Shown here: positions 20,073 to 31,897 of the stretch, piece after piece
How the letters are laid out: each line of letters begins with the position of its first letter
Numbering within the stretch: position 1 is the stretch's first letter
DNA from: Belliella filtrata
GTDB lineage: Bacteria > Bacteroidota > Bacteroidia > Cytophagales > Cyclobacteriaceae
Reading direction: 5' to 3'
Length of the DNA stretch: 49,027 nt
Assembly: GCF_022549775.1 (NCBI RefSeq)
Contig: NZ_JAKZGP010000039.1
Span: forward strand, 1 to 49,027
Translations under genes and position numbers: made by a program
The notes under the pieces: generated by a model
The model's database searches: none
Told to the model about the DNA's origin: nothing
Seen by the model: the letters and a program-made list of their open reading frames with translations, nothing else

Positions 20073-20789
20073 TTAATTTACTATGAATGTAAAACTTACA
20101 TTTACCCTGTCTGTTAACTTTTGTTCTTCCGGACTAAATGTAGGCTCTACACGATCAGCTGCAGCTGTTTTGAGCATGGTAGATTCCATTCTATACTCCA
20201 TCGGCTGAAAACTATACCCAGAGCTATAGTTTACTTTATAGACCATGATTTGCTCAATTCCCATGGTTTTGGCAATGATGTCTGCTTTTGCCTTTGCATC
20301 TTTTAGAGCAAGCTCTAGCAATTGCTCTTGATAAGTTTTTCTCTTCGCCTCTGAAATACCAAAGGACAAATTGTAAGTCAGCTCATCCGCTGCGGTATTG
20401 ATTGCCTCGACGATTTTCACTAGGTCTTTGTCCGTCTGCTTCACGACAATCTTTACATTTTGACTAGCAACATATCCACTGTCTTTGTAAGCGTTACGCT
20501 GATACACTCGATTGATATTGACATAATAGTTATCAACCACAAACTCATAATCTTTTACGCCTGTTTTTTTCAAGGCATCTTCAATATCTTTTGTCTTTTT
20601 GTTTAATGCATTGGTAGCCTCACTTACCTTCATGCTCAATTCACGCAGATTGAGTTGAATCGTCGCTTGGTCTGGCATTGCCTTGATCTCACTCACTCCA
20701 TCTACATCTATAGATGGGTAGTTTTGCTGCTGCGCCATCGTAATAAGTGGCAACATCAGCACTGACAATAAAAAGAGTAATTTTTTCAT
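20073..20789 (-). CDS. SIMPL domain (DUF541) exported protein
   Basis: A 238-aa protein with a signal peptide (cleavage near TMAQ, residue 20) and a full SIMPL/DUF541 domain: IDVDGVSEIKAMPDQATIQL at the start, then VSEATNALNKKTKDIEDALKKTGV, the YVASQNVKIVVKQTD block and ALKDAKAKADIIAKTMG. SIMPL proteins are periplasmic, oligomeric and of general unknown function, some linked to oxidative stress. The gene is single, with its own terminator and a 250-nt upstream gap. Confidence 0.88.
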   Translation of the reverse strand: MKKLLFLLSVLMLPLITMAQQQNYPSIDVDGVSEIKAMPDQATIQLNLRELSMKVSEATNALNKKTKDIEDALKKTGVKDYEFVVDNYYVNINRVYQRNAYKDSGYVASQNVKIVVKQTDKDLVKIVEAINTAADELTYNLSFGISEAKRKTYQEQLLELALKDAKAKADIIAKTMGIEQIMVYKVNYSSGYSFQPMEYRMESTMLKTAAADRVEPTFSPEEQKLTDRVNVSFTFIVN

Positions 20790-21039
20790 AGTTTTTTAAT
20801 TTTAGCTTTCGTTTCAATGAGTTCTGGGTATCAACAAACCTTTGATATTTGCTTGATTTAGGACTATTATTCAAATCCCACGCCACAAATACTTAAAGTT
20901 TGTTAATTCATTGCTCATTGTCTCAAACTTTTGATTTTAAGTTTTAAGTCTTTCATTAATTTCTCAATGCAATCACATGACGGTTCAGAAAGTCTCGATG
21001 TCTCAATTTTTCAAGCTATGAAAAGTAACTCAATGATTA

Positions 21040-21888
21040 TCATCTCCCTAAATCTAGGATATCACCGATTTTATTTGTTTTGCTCATCTCACTTTTGAGT
21101 CCTTCATAATCTTCTTCAATGATTTTATCCCTAAACTTGGATAGATTAGCGATATACAAGCTCAAAGCCTCAAGAATATTACTTTTATTTTCTTCTAAAA
21201 TAGGTCCCCACATGTCAGCTGATGACTTTGCTAACCTTACCGTAGAAGCAAATCCTGATCCAGCCATGTCAAAAATATTTTTCTCGTCTTCCATTTTGTC
21301 TAATACCGTCTTTCCGAGCATAAATGAAGATACATGAGAAAGATGAGACACAAATGCCAAATGTCTATCATGCTCAGCAGCATCCATAAACCTCAACTTC
21401 ATGTTTAATGCTTCTAACACATCATAAGCCATACCTTTCAAGTGGACATCCGTAAGCTCCATTTCGCATATAATAAAAACCTTTTTATCCAGTAGATCCG
21501 ATTTAGCAGCCTTTGGCCCTGAGTACTCTGTCCCTGCTATGGGGTGTCCAGCCAAGTATTGAGCTCTCTTTGGGTGCTTTGAGGCGGCTTTGCAAAGGTT
21601 CTCTTTTGTTGACCCAAAATCCATCACAAGTGTATTTGGCCCTACCTGATCAAGCATCTTCAAAAGTAGTTCTTCCAAAGTATTGACAGGGGTAGCCAAG
21701 ACAATTAGGTCTGTATCAGGGTCAGGTTGCTCGGAAGCTTTCGAAATTATCCCTAATGCCAAAGCATCCTCCAAATTTTTTGGATTAGCGTCGAATCCTG
21801 TAAAAATCAATTCTGGCTTAACTTTTCTCAAGGCCAAGGCAAAAGAACCTCCTAATAGTCCTAGCCCAATAATGTGTGTCTTTTTCAT
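21040..21888 (-). CDS. tyrA: Prephenate dehydrogenase
   Basis: A 282-aa NAD-dependent enzyme converting prephenate to 4-hydroxyphenylpyruvate for tyrosine. It has the Rossmann motif IIGLGLLGGSFAL at the N-terminus, MDFGSTKENLC, the catalytic-region GHPIAGTEYSGPKAA and HDRHLAFVSHLSHVSSF. No ACT or chorismate mutase domain is attached. It follows the aminotransferase gene by 11 nt as third gene of a pheA-aminotransferase-tyrA operon. The DAHP synthase/chorismate mutase gene that often follows in this phylum is absent. Confidence 0.92.
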   Translation of the reverse strand: MKKTHIIGLGLLGGSFALALRKVKPELIFTGFDANPKNLEDALALGIISKASEQPDPDTDLIVLATPVNTLEELLLKMLDQVGPNTLVMDFGSTKENLCKAASKHPKRAQYLAGHPIAGTEYSGPKAAKSDLLDKKVFIICEMELTDVHLKGMAYDVLEALNMKLRFMDAAEHDRHLAFVSHLSHVSSFMLGKTVLDKMEDEKNIFDMAGSGFASTVRLAKSSADMWGPILEENKSNILEALSLYIANLSKFRDKIIEEDYEGLKSEMSKTNKIGDILDLGR

Positions 21889-21899
21889 TCCAAAATAAT

Positions 21900-23045
21900 T
21901 TACTTTAACCTATCGATCGCTTCATGGATCAGTTCTTCGGAAACACAAAGTGAAAACCTAATATACCCTTTTCCATTGCTCCCAAATATACTCCCTGGGG
22001 TGACAAACAGGTGATAATTCATCAGGAGTTTATCTACCAATGCATAATCATCGTCAGATCCAATGATCTTTGCCCAGACAAACATGCCGACTGTATCTTT
22101 ATCCACTACAAGATTAAGCTTCCCAGCTAAATGCCAAATCAAAATACGCCGTTTTTGATAAACTTCATTTAGCGAACTATACCAGCTTGAATCTAAGTTG
22201 AGTGCAGCGATAGCGCCTTTTTGAATACCCAAAAACATCCCAGAATCCATATTACTTTTGACTTTCAGCACGGCACCGACGAGTTCTTCTTTTCCTACTA
22301 GCACTCCTATCCGCCATCCGGCCATGTTTGAGGTCTTGCTCAATGAATTCAGCTCCAATGCCACATCAAAAGCACCTTCAAAAGACATGATACTTTTAGG
22401 CTCATCCTCAAGGATAAAGCTGTAGGGATTATCATGTACAATCAAAATTTGATGCTTTTTTCCAAAAGCCAAAAGCTTTTCAAAAACTTTTACATCTGCT
22501 CTGGCTCCTGTGGGCATGTGTGGGTAATTCACCCACATCAACTTCACATTTCTTAAGTCCAATTGCTCCAATGCATCAAAATCAGGCATCCATCCATTAG
22601 AAGCTTTCAAATCATAAGCAATAGGACTAGCACCTACGAGTTTGCAGGCTGATGCATAAGTAGGATATCCAGGGTTTGGAATCAGCACCTCATCACCAGC
22701 GTCCAAAAAAGCCATTGAAACATGGATTATTCCTTCTTTGGATCCCATAAGAGGTAATACTTCACGCTCTGGATCGAGTGTGACTTGGTAATATTTCTCA
22801 TAAAAATTAGCAAAAGCAGCTCTCAATGCTGGAACACCTTGATAGCCTTGGTAACCATGAGCATCATTTTGCATCGCCGTATGGTTCAAGGCTTCTATCA
22901 CGCTGGGGTGAGGTGGTAGGTCTGGGCTACCTATGCCCATATTGATCACAGGGTGTCCTGATTGGATCAGCTGTCTAACTTCCTTAAGTTTTTGGGAAAA
23001 ATAGTACTCCTGAATATGGTCCAATCTATTGGAAAATCCTTTCAT
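21900..23045 (-). CDS. Class I/II aminotransferase of the Phe/Tyr operon
   Basis: A 381-aa PLP enzyme of aminotransferase fold type I. Key blocks are INMGIGSPDLPPH near residue 35, NPGYPTYASA, WVNYPHMPTGA and the PLP lysine Lys237 in NSLSKTSNMAGWRIG. Its place between prephenate dehydratase and prephenate dehydrogenase argues for an aromatic aminotransferase acting on phenylpyruvate and 4-hydroxyphenylpyruvate; sequence alone would also allow LL-DAP or other substrates. Its ATG region overlaps the end of pheA by 1 nt. Confidence 0.87.
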   Translation of the reverse strand: MKGFSNRLDHIQEYYFSQKLKEVRQLIQSGHPVINMGIGSPDLPPHPSVIEALNHTAMQNDAHGYQGYQGVPALRAAFANFYEKYYQVTLDPEREVLPLMGSKEGIIHVSMAFLDAGDEVLIPNPGYPTYASACKLVGASPIAYDLKASNGWMPDFDALEQLDLRNVKLMWVNYPHMPTGARADVKVFEKLLAFGKKHQILIVHDNPYSFILEDEPKSIMSFEGAFDVALELNSLSKTSNMAGWRIGVLVGKEELVGAVLKVKSNMDSGMFLGIQKGAIAALNLDSSWYSSLNEVYQKRRILIWHLAGKLNLVVDKDTVGMFVWAKIIGSDDDYALVDKLLMNYHLFVTPGSIFGSNGKGYIRFSLCVSEELIHEAIDRLK

Positions 23046-23863
23046 TACTTCCTGTTTGTGTATTCACCAAAAACCTTAACTTGACCGTAATTATCCTTGA
23101 TTGCTAAAATGGCAGATTGGTACTTTTCATAATCCTCAAATTGCAAATCAATGAAAAACGCATATTCCCATGGCTTGTCTATCACAGGAATTGACTGAAT
23201 TTTACTTAAATCCAAACCAAATTCGCTAATCTTCGAAAGTAAGTTAGCTAAAATTCCCTTTTCATTTTTCACTGTCACTTTGATTGATGCTTTGTTAGGT
23301 TTTATAAATCCCAATTCTAGCAAAGGCTTTTGCAAAATGATAAATCTGGTGAAATTATCTTTTACCGTCTGAATATCACCTGCTAAAATATCTAGCTCAT
23401 ATATTTTCGCGGCGGTAGTACTGGCTATAGCAGCTACTTTTTTCAACCTTTCATCCCTGATTCGCTTTGCCACAGAGGCAGTATCAATATCATCGATTAG
23501 TTTGATATGAGGATATGCCTCAAAGAATTTTTTACATTGTAACAAAGCCATGGGATGCGACCTAACTTCTTCTATCTGATCTATTCCTTGTCCTTTCAGG
23601 CACATAAAATTATGTGAGATAGGCAGGTAATACTCATCTTTTATAGTCAACTCATGCCTGTCGATCAATTCATAATTTGGAAGAATTGCACCTGCTATAG
23701 AGTTTTCGATTGCAAGAACTCCATAATCACACCCATTGGTACTTACACATTTGGCTACTTCTTCAAAAGTCCTGAACCCTATGATCTCCGTTTCGTCACC
23801 GAAGCAATTCAAAGCCACTTGGTGATGAAAAGAACCTGGAATTCCTTGTATCGCTACTTTCAT
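23045..23863 (-). CDS. pheA: Prephenate dehydratase with ACT domain
   Basis: A 272-aa enzyme converting prephenate to phenylpyruvate. The catalytic domain starts VAIQGIPGSFHHQVA and has the VLAIENSIAGAI and NFTRFIIL (TRF) motifs. The C-terminal ACT domain (about 195-270) begins KASIKVTVKNEKGILANLL. Where classical Phe-inhibited enzymes have the ESRP motif, this one reads KIQSIPV, so feedback by phenylalanine may differ. No chorismate mutase domain is fused. First gene of the operon. Confidence 0.92.
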   Translation of the reverse strand: MKVAIQGIPGSFHHQVALNCFGDETEIIGFRTFEEVAKCVSTNGCDYGVLAIENSIAGAILPNYELIDRHELTIKDEYYLPISHNFMCLKGQGIDQIEEVRSHPMALLQCKKFFEAYPHIKLIDDIDTASVAKRIRDERLKKVAAIASTTAAKIYELDILAGDIQTVKDNFTRFIILQKPLLELGFIKPNKASIKVTVKNEKGILANLLSKISEFGLDLSKIQSIPVIDKPWEYAFFIDLQFEDYEKYQSAILAIKDNYGQVKVFGEYTNRK

Positions 23864-23943
23864 GTATTTTGAATTTGTCTATGAAATGTCATCACTAAAC
23901 AAAATGACATCAATTATTGATGGCTCAATCGATGCTGAATACC

Positions 23944-24783
23944 TTATGGAATCCACTTCACGTCTTTAAAGTTGGGCTTGCGCTTCTCCAAGAAAGCATT
24001 TCTACCCTCTTTTGCTTCATCAGTCATATAAGCCAATCTGGTCGCCTCACCAGCAAAAACTTGCTGACCCACCATACCATCATCAGTCAAGTTGAAAGCA
24101 AACTTCAGCATTTTGATAGATGTTGGTGATTTTGCTAAGATTTCCTGTGCCCATTCATAAGCAGTATCCTCTAGCTCTGCATGCGGCACAACTGCATTGA
24201 CCATACCCATATCATAGGCCTCTTGAGCGGAGTAATTTCTTCCAAGGAAAAAAATCTCTCTTGCTCTCTTCTGACCTACCATTTTGGCTAAATATGCGGA
24301 CCCATATCCTCCATCGAAACTGGTAACATCAGCGTCAGTTTGCTTAAAAATCGCATGCTCCTTACTGGCTAATGTCATATCACAGACCACATGAAGTGAG
24401 TGTCCTCCTCCTACAGCCCATCCAGGAACTACTGCAATCACCACCTTTGGCATGAATCTGATCAATCGCTGAACCTCAAGTATATTCAAGCGGTGATAAC
24501 CATCTTCTCCTACATATCCCTGATGTCCCCTGGCACGTTGATCACCTCCAGAGCAGAAAGAATACACTCCGTCCTTTGGCGAAGGCCCTTCAGCTGAGAG
24601 CAACACCACGCCGATTTCTGTATCTTCCATGGCATCATAAAAGGCATCATATAGTTCACTGGTCGTTTTTGGTCTGAAGGCATTTCTCACTTCAGGTCTA
24701 TTGAAAGCAATTCTGGCTACGCCATCACATTTCTTATAGGTGATATCTTCGTATTCTTTTGCTATTTTCCAGTCTATCGTCAT
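23944..24783 (-). CDS. menB: 1,4-dihydroxy-2-naphthoyl-CoA synthase
   Basis: A 279-aa crotonase-fold enzyme closing the naphthoquinone ring from o-succinylbenzoyl-CoA in menaquinone synthesis. Family marks are CSGGDQRARGHQGY, PGWAVGGGHSLHVVCDMTLAS (oxyanion hole) and FDGGYGSAYLAKMVGQKRAREIFFLGR. The QTDADVTSFDGG stretch has Asp where bicarbonate-dependent enzymes such as that of E. coli have Gly, suggesting the bicarbonate-independent type. It is divergent from menE across about 100 nt. Confidence 0.94.
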   Translation of the reverse strand: MTIDWKIAKEYEDITYKKCDGVARIAFNRPEVRNAFRPKTTSELYDAFYDAMEDTEIGVVLLSAEGPSPKDGVYSFCSGGDQRARGHQGYVGEDGYHRLNILEVQRLIRFMPKVVIAVVPGWAVGGGHSLHVVCDMTLASKEHAIFKQTDADVTSFDGGYGSAYLAKMVGQKRAREIFFLGRNYSAQEAYDMGMVNAVVPHAELEDTAYEWAQEILAKSPTSIKMLKFAFNLTDDGMVGQQVFAGEATRLAYMTDEAKEGRNAFLEKRKPNFKDVKWIP

Positions 24784-24884
24784 TGGGTATTGATTTTAAA
24801 TTAATTTCCTGCAAGATAATAGGCTTAGGTGAATTTTGTCGAATTTTGATAAAGGCATTACCTTGCATCGTTATAAAAAAATCT

Positions 24885-25970
24885 ATGGGACATATCTTTC
24901 TAGCACATCGATCATATAGTTTTGAGGAGGTCATGAGCGGTCAGTGGCATGAATCTGACCCATATTATGCCGCATGCTTGAGCTTTTGCCAAGAATGGCT
25001 TAATGGAAAGGATTTCTTTTTTCAGCTTACATCGGGTTCTACAGGGAAGCCAAAATCTATTCAGCTTGGCCGATCTCAAATGATCGCATCAGCACAAGCT
25101 ACCTCCGATTTTTTCAATATAAAAAAATCACCAAGACTACTTGTCTGTATAAACACGGCCATGATTGGTGGTAAAATGATGCTCGTTAGAGGTATGTTAT
25201 GGGACGCTGATATCTACATCACACTTCCAAATGCTAGGCCATTTGAAGCCAACTGGCTTCAGCTAGATTTTGACTTTGTCGCCATGGTACCCATGCAAGT
25301 AGCGGCAAGCCTTAACAATGCAAGAGATTTAAAATGGCTTTGTCAAATTGATAAACTGATCATAGGCGGAGCATCTAGTTCTCCGGAACTCATATCTCAG
25401 ATCCAAGACCATAATATCCATGCCTATCAGACTTATGGTATGACAGAGACCGTTTCTCACATAGCAGTCGCAGACCTAAGCAAGGATGACCTTATTTACC
25501 ATGCGCTACCTTCAGTAAAAATAGGTGTAAATGCATCTCAATGCCTTTGGATTGAGGCTCCTATGGCTTTGGAACGACATTTACAAACAAATGACATCGT
25601 TACCCTGGAGACAGCAAGTAGCTTTCGCTGGTTGGGAAGGGCTGACTTTGTAATCAATACAGGTGGAGTCAAAGTACATCCCGAAATACTAGAAGCCCAA
25701 ATCGATAAGCTAGTGAAGGAAATATATGGGCCCATCAAGTACTTTGTGGCAGGAGAAACCGATGAAAAATTAGGGCAAAGGATCGTCCTGATAATAGAAC
25801 ACGCTTCAGACGAAAAAAAGGAATACATTTTGCGAATGCAATTAAAAGAAAATCTAGAGAAGTATCATGTTCCTAAGCAAATCTATGCTATCGAAGCTTT
25901 TGCTTATACAGATTCTACAAAAATTAATAGACAAAAAACCCTGAGCTTATGTGGTTTCAATCAGTTCTGA
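24885..25970 (+). CDS. menE: o-Succinylbenzoate-CoA ligase
   Basis: A 361-aa AMP-forming acyl-CoA synthetase. The phosphate-binding loop LTSGSTGKPKS is at residues 48-58; also seen are YQTYGMTETVSHIA, WLGRADFVINTGGVKVHPE and the C-terminal STKINRQKT with the catalytic lysine. It is shorter than most synthetases because the N-terminal half is reduced, as usual in Bacteroidota MenE. The frame is open back to 24759, but that extension would run into menB; the ATG at 24885 (MGHIFLAHRS) is chosen. It activates o-succinylbenzoate for MenB. Confidence 0.88.
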   Translation: MGHIFLAHRSYSFEEVMSGQWHESDPYYAACLSFCQEWLNGKDFFFQLTSGSTGKPKSIQLGRSQMIASAQATSDFFNIKKSPRLLVCINTAMIGGKMMLVRGMLWDADIYITLPNARPFEANWLQLDFDFVAMVPMQVAASLNNARDLKWLCQIDKLIIGGASSSPELISQIQDHNIHAYQTYGMTETVSHIAVADLSKDDLIYHALPSVKIGVNASQCLWIEAPMALERHLQTNDIVTLETASSFRWLGRADFVINTGGVKVHPEILEAQIDKLVKEIYGPIKYFVAGETDEKLGQRIVLIIEHASDEKKEYILRMQLKENLEKYHVPKQIYAIEAFAYTDSTKINRQKTLSLCGFNQF

Positions 25971-26371
25971 TAATCTTTTTTTCTTTTTTCATAGAAACTC
26001 AACCTATGAATACCTTAACTATTTCTGTCCAAAAGATAAAAAACGAGCAAGGAGTTGTCCGTGTATTGCTATTTGATCAAGCCAGTGGCTGGCCTGATGA
26101 TCCTAGCAAAGCTATTCACCAAGCAACGTTAAAAATCGAGAAAAATCAGGCTGTATATACCTTTGACAACCTCCCAATGGGCTCCTATGCCATAGCAGTC
26201 ATCCATGACAGCAAAAATATCGGCAAGCTAAGGACAAATATGCTAGGAATCCCGCTGGACGGCTATGGGTTTTCAAATAATGCCATAGGCACCTTTGCTC
26301 CACCTTCATTCGAAAAAGCCGCTATCAACATTCAACAAGGTGTTAATTCGCATACTATTGTTTTGAGATGA
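25949..26371 (+). CDS. DUF2141 exported protein
   Basis: A 140-aa protein overlapping the end of menE by 22 nt. After an N-terminal hydrophobic stretch comes a DUF2141 domain: LTISVQKIKNEQGVVRVLLFD, YTFDNLPMGSYAIAVIHDSKN, LGIPLDGYGFSNNA and FAPPSFEKAAI. DUF2141 proteins are small exported beta-sandwich proteins of unknown function. Translation may begin at 25949 or at the later ATG before NTLTISVQ (about 26006), which would lack the hydrophobic leader, so the first is preferred. Confidence 0.85.
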   Translation: MWFQSVLIIFFSFFIETQPMNTLTISVQKIKNEQGVVRVLLFDQASGWPDDPSKAIHQATLKIEKNQAVYTFDNLPMGSYAIAVIHDSKNIGKLRTNMLGIPLDGYGFSNNAIGTFAPPSFEKAAINIQQGVNSHTIVLR

Positions 26372-26579
26372 GAGGGTATTAGATTGTAGATTTTTGAGAA
26401 ATGGGCATATACCGAATTTGCTTAAAGTTTATTGATTGTAGGTTCATGGTCATTTAGTTTCGACCTACCAGATTTTCCGTCAAATAGCACATGAGCTAAA
26501 TAACTACCTTTTAACTATTCATAAAACAAACCTAGCAGATCTTCTCATTAGGAATAATCCTCATATTTCCACGCTCCTA

Positions 26580-26632
26580 ATATATCGCCCCAAGCAAATA
26601 TCAACTTTATATCGCTTTAGCGTACTTCATTT
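26580..26632. repeat. 53-bp direct repeat, copy 1
   Basis: Starts ATATATCGCC and contains AAATATCAAC and TTATATCGCTTTAGC. It matches copy 2, 121 bp downstream, at 47 of 53 positions by eye. It is non-coding and probably part of a dispersed extragenic repeat family. Confidence 0.8.
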
Positions 26633-26700
26633 ATAAGAAGCAAGAGATTTGATGAAAGAAACAAGAATCAAGACACTCCGCGCGATTATTCGTAGGAAGC

Positions 26701-26753
26701 ATATATCGCCGCAGGCAAATATCAACCTTATATCGCTTTAGCTTATTTCACTT
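26701..26753. repeat. 53-bp direct repeat, copy 2
   Basis: Second copy, in the same orientation as copy 1, with six differences. Both copies are followed within a few bases by CAAGA- or TCTTG-rich sequence. The spacing between copies is 121 bp start to start. Confidence 0.8.
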
Positions 26754-26844
26754 GTTTCTTGAGTCTTGTCTCTTATTTGTTGTATCTTAAGTCTTTTCAC
26801 AAACCTCATTGGTAAAAAAACACCATCCTCTAGAATCTTTTGAT

Positions 26845-27864
26845 TTATAAATCTCTTAATATTCCCGCAGCCTTTTCAGCCGTAAGGTCTCTCTGTGGAT
26901 TGGCTAGCATCTCATATCCTACCATAAACTTTTTGACACTAGCAGATCTCAACAATGGAGGATAAAACACCATGTGTAAACCCCATTCAGGATGATCTTG
27001 CCCATCTGTGGGCGCTTGATGTATCCCTGCCGAATAAGGGAAAGATACTTCAAATAAGTTATCGTATTTTATGGTCAAAACTCTATAAGCATCAGCCAAA
27101 GAGGCCATCTCTTCATCAGACATCTTGGCAATATTTGATATCGCTGACTTAGGTGCTATCATGGCCTCAAAAGGCCAAACCGCCCAAAATGGGACTAAGA
27201 CGACAAAATGTTCATTTTGATAAATGATTCTTTCTGACTTTTTGAGTTCTGCGTTCACGTAAGCCGACACCATGTCTTCACCATTTTTGAGAAAGTACGA
27301 AGTGAAGCTTTGTTGCTTTTTCAAGGGCTCATCGGGAATACTTTCTTGCGCCCAAATCTGACCATGAGGGTGTGGATTTGAACACCCCATCACTTCTCCT
27401 TTGTTTTCGAAAATTTGGACATAATCGATAAAATCAAGCTGGGAAAGTTCCAAATATTCCCTCTTCCATGTTTTAACCACTTCAAACACTTCTTGTTGCG
27501 ATAGTTGCGGAATGGTTTTGGAGTGATCTGGAGAAAAACAAATCACTTTGCAAATTCCTCTTTCACTCTTTGCTTTAAAAAAATCACCATCTTCGTATTC
27601 ACCACTTGGAATATCTTGTGTCAATGCCCCAAAGTCATTGGTAAAAACAAAGGTGTTTTTATAGTCTGGATTTACCTCACCTCCTACCCTAGTGTTCCCT
27701 GGGCATAAGAAACATTCAGGGTCATAAGCTACTGGCTCTGATTTGGTGATACGCTCTTGCTGTCCTTGCCATGGTCTTTTGGAGCGATGTGGGGAAACCT
27801 GAACATAGGAACCTGTAAATGGATTGAATCTTCGGTGACTGTGCTCTTCAAATGAAAACTTCAT
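26845..27864 (-). CDS. galT: UDP-glucose--hexose-1-phosphate uridylyltransferase
   Basis: A 339-aa Leloir-pathway enzyme exchanging UMP between UDP-glucose and galactose-1-phosphate. The active-site motif CSNPHPHGQIWA carries His165 and His167, the second being the expected uridylylated nucleophile. Zinc-binding CFLC (51-54), FENKGEVMGCSNPH and the C-terminal HMVFYPPLLRS also match. galK is not in the window. The gene lies downstream of a GH2 beta-galactosidase on the same strand, consistent with using galactose released by the PUL enzymes. Confidence 0.94.
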   Translation of the reverse strand: MKFSFEEHSHRRFNPFTGSYVQVSPHRSKRPWQGQQERITKSEPVAYDPECFLCPGNTRVGGEVNPDYKNTFVFTNDFGALTQDIPSGEYEDGDFFKAKSERGICKVICFSPDHSKTIPQLSQQEVFEVVKTWKREYLELSQLDFIDYVQIFENKGEVMGCSNPHPHGQIWAQESIPDEPLKKQQSFTSYFLKNGEDMVSAYVNAELKKSERIIYQNEHFVVLVPFWAVWPFEAMIAPKSAISNIAKMSDEEMASLADAYRVLTIKYDNLFEVSFPYSAGIHQAPTDGQDHPEWGLHMVFYPPLLRSASVKKFMVGYEMLANPQRDLTAEKAAGILRDL

Positions 27865-28336
27865 AGGGTCTAATAGGTTTGTAATTATCTAATATTTTGT
27901 GCGGGTTTCAGGTACAATTTGCATTTCCTTATTGAATTTTGTTAGGGATCGAAAGTCCTTAGCGTTGTTGCTGACTACTTTCCCAAATCAGACTTTCATA
28001 TCAATATGTTTCAGCTTTTCTAAAACATACGTAGCTAATCAAGAAATACAAGGCTGAAATATCTTCATAAATCAACCAAATAAACACTCCAAATCCGTCA
28101 AAAAATAGGACTTGGAGTGCAAATTTTGATCATTTTGAAAGTTTGAGGCAAAATGAATGCATTTTGATAGAGAAAATCAGCTTCAAAGGTTTCGGGTTAG
28201 ACTGATTGTCTTTGAACTTACTCACGAAGTGCTTTCTACAAGCATGATTCCATATCGGTTAGGTTCGGATGTACTCATAAACGCCAACTGGAGAATAAAT
28301 TCTTAATATTTTGATGAATACCCCATTGAATTAGTA
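27865..28336. other. Intergenic region, nothing recognised
   Basis: About 470 nt between the galT start and the GH2 gene end. It must hold the galT promoter, but no clear match to the Bacteroidota consensus, no strong hairpin with a T run and no small gene were seen. Confidence 0.5.
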
Positions 28337-31840
<3,504 letters not shown>

Positions 31841-31876
31841 AAGCTCCCTGTGATTTGATTCTAAACACCACAGGGA
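31841..31876 (-). terminator. Probable terminator after the tandem GH43 gene
   Basis: A perfect 8-bp stem TCCCTGTG (31845-31852) with CACAGGGA (31869-31876); on the minus strand it is followed by GCTTTTA. It lies about 20 nt past the GH43 stop and would end the DUF2264-BNR-GH88-GH43 transcript. Confidence 0.6.
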
Positions 31877-31897
31877 AACTTGCTTCTCATGCTCAGG

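Larger units (their letters stand above)
26372..26844. other. Intergenic region carrying a pair of direct repeats
   Basis: About 470 nt between convergent genes. No supported gene. It contains two copies of a 53-bp repeat, listed separately, and between them sequence rich in CAAGA words. No T-run terminator was recognised. Confidence 0.6.
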
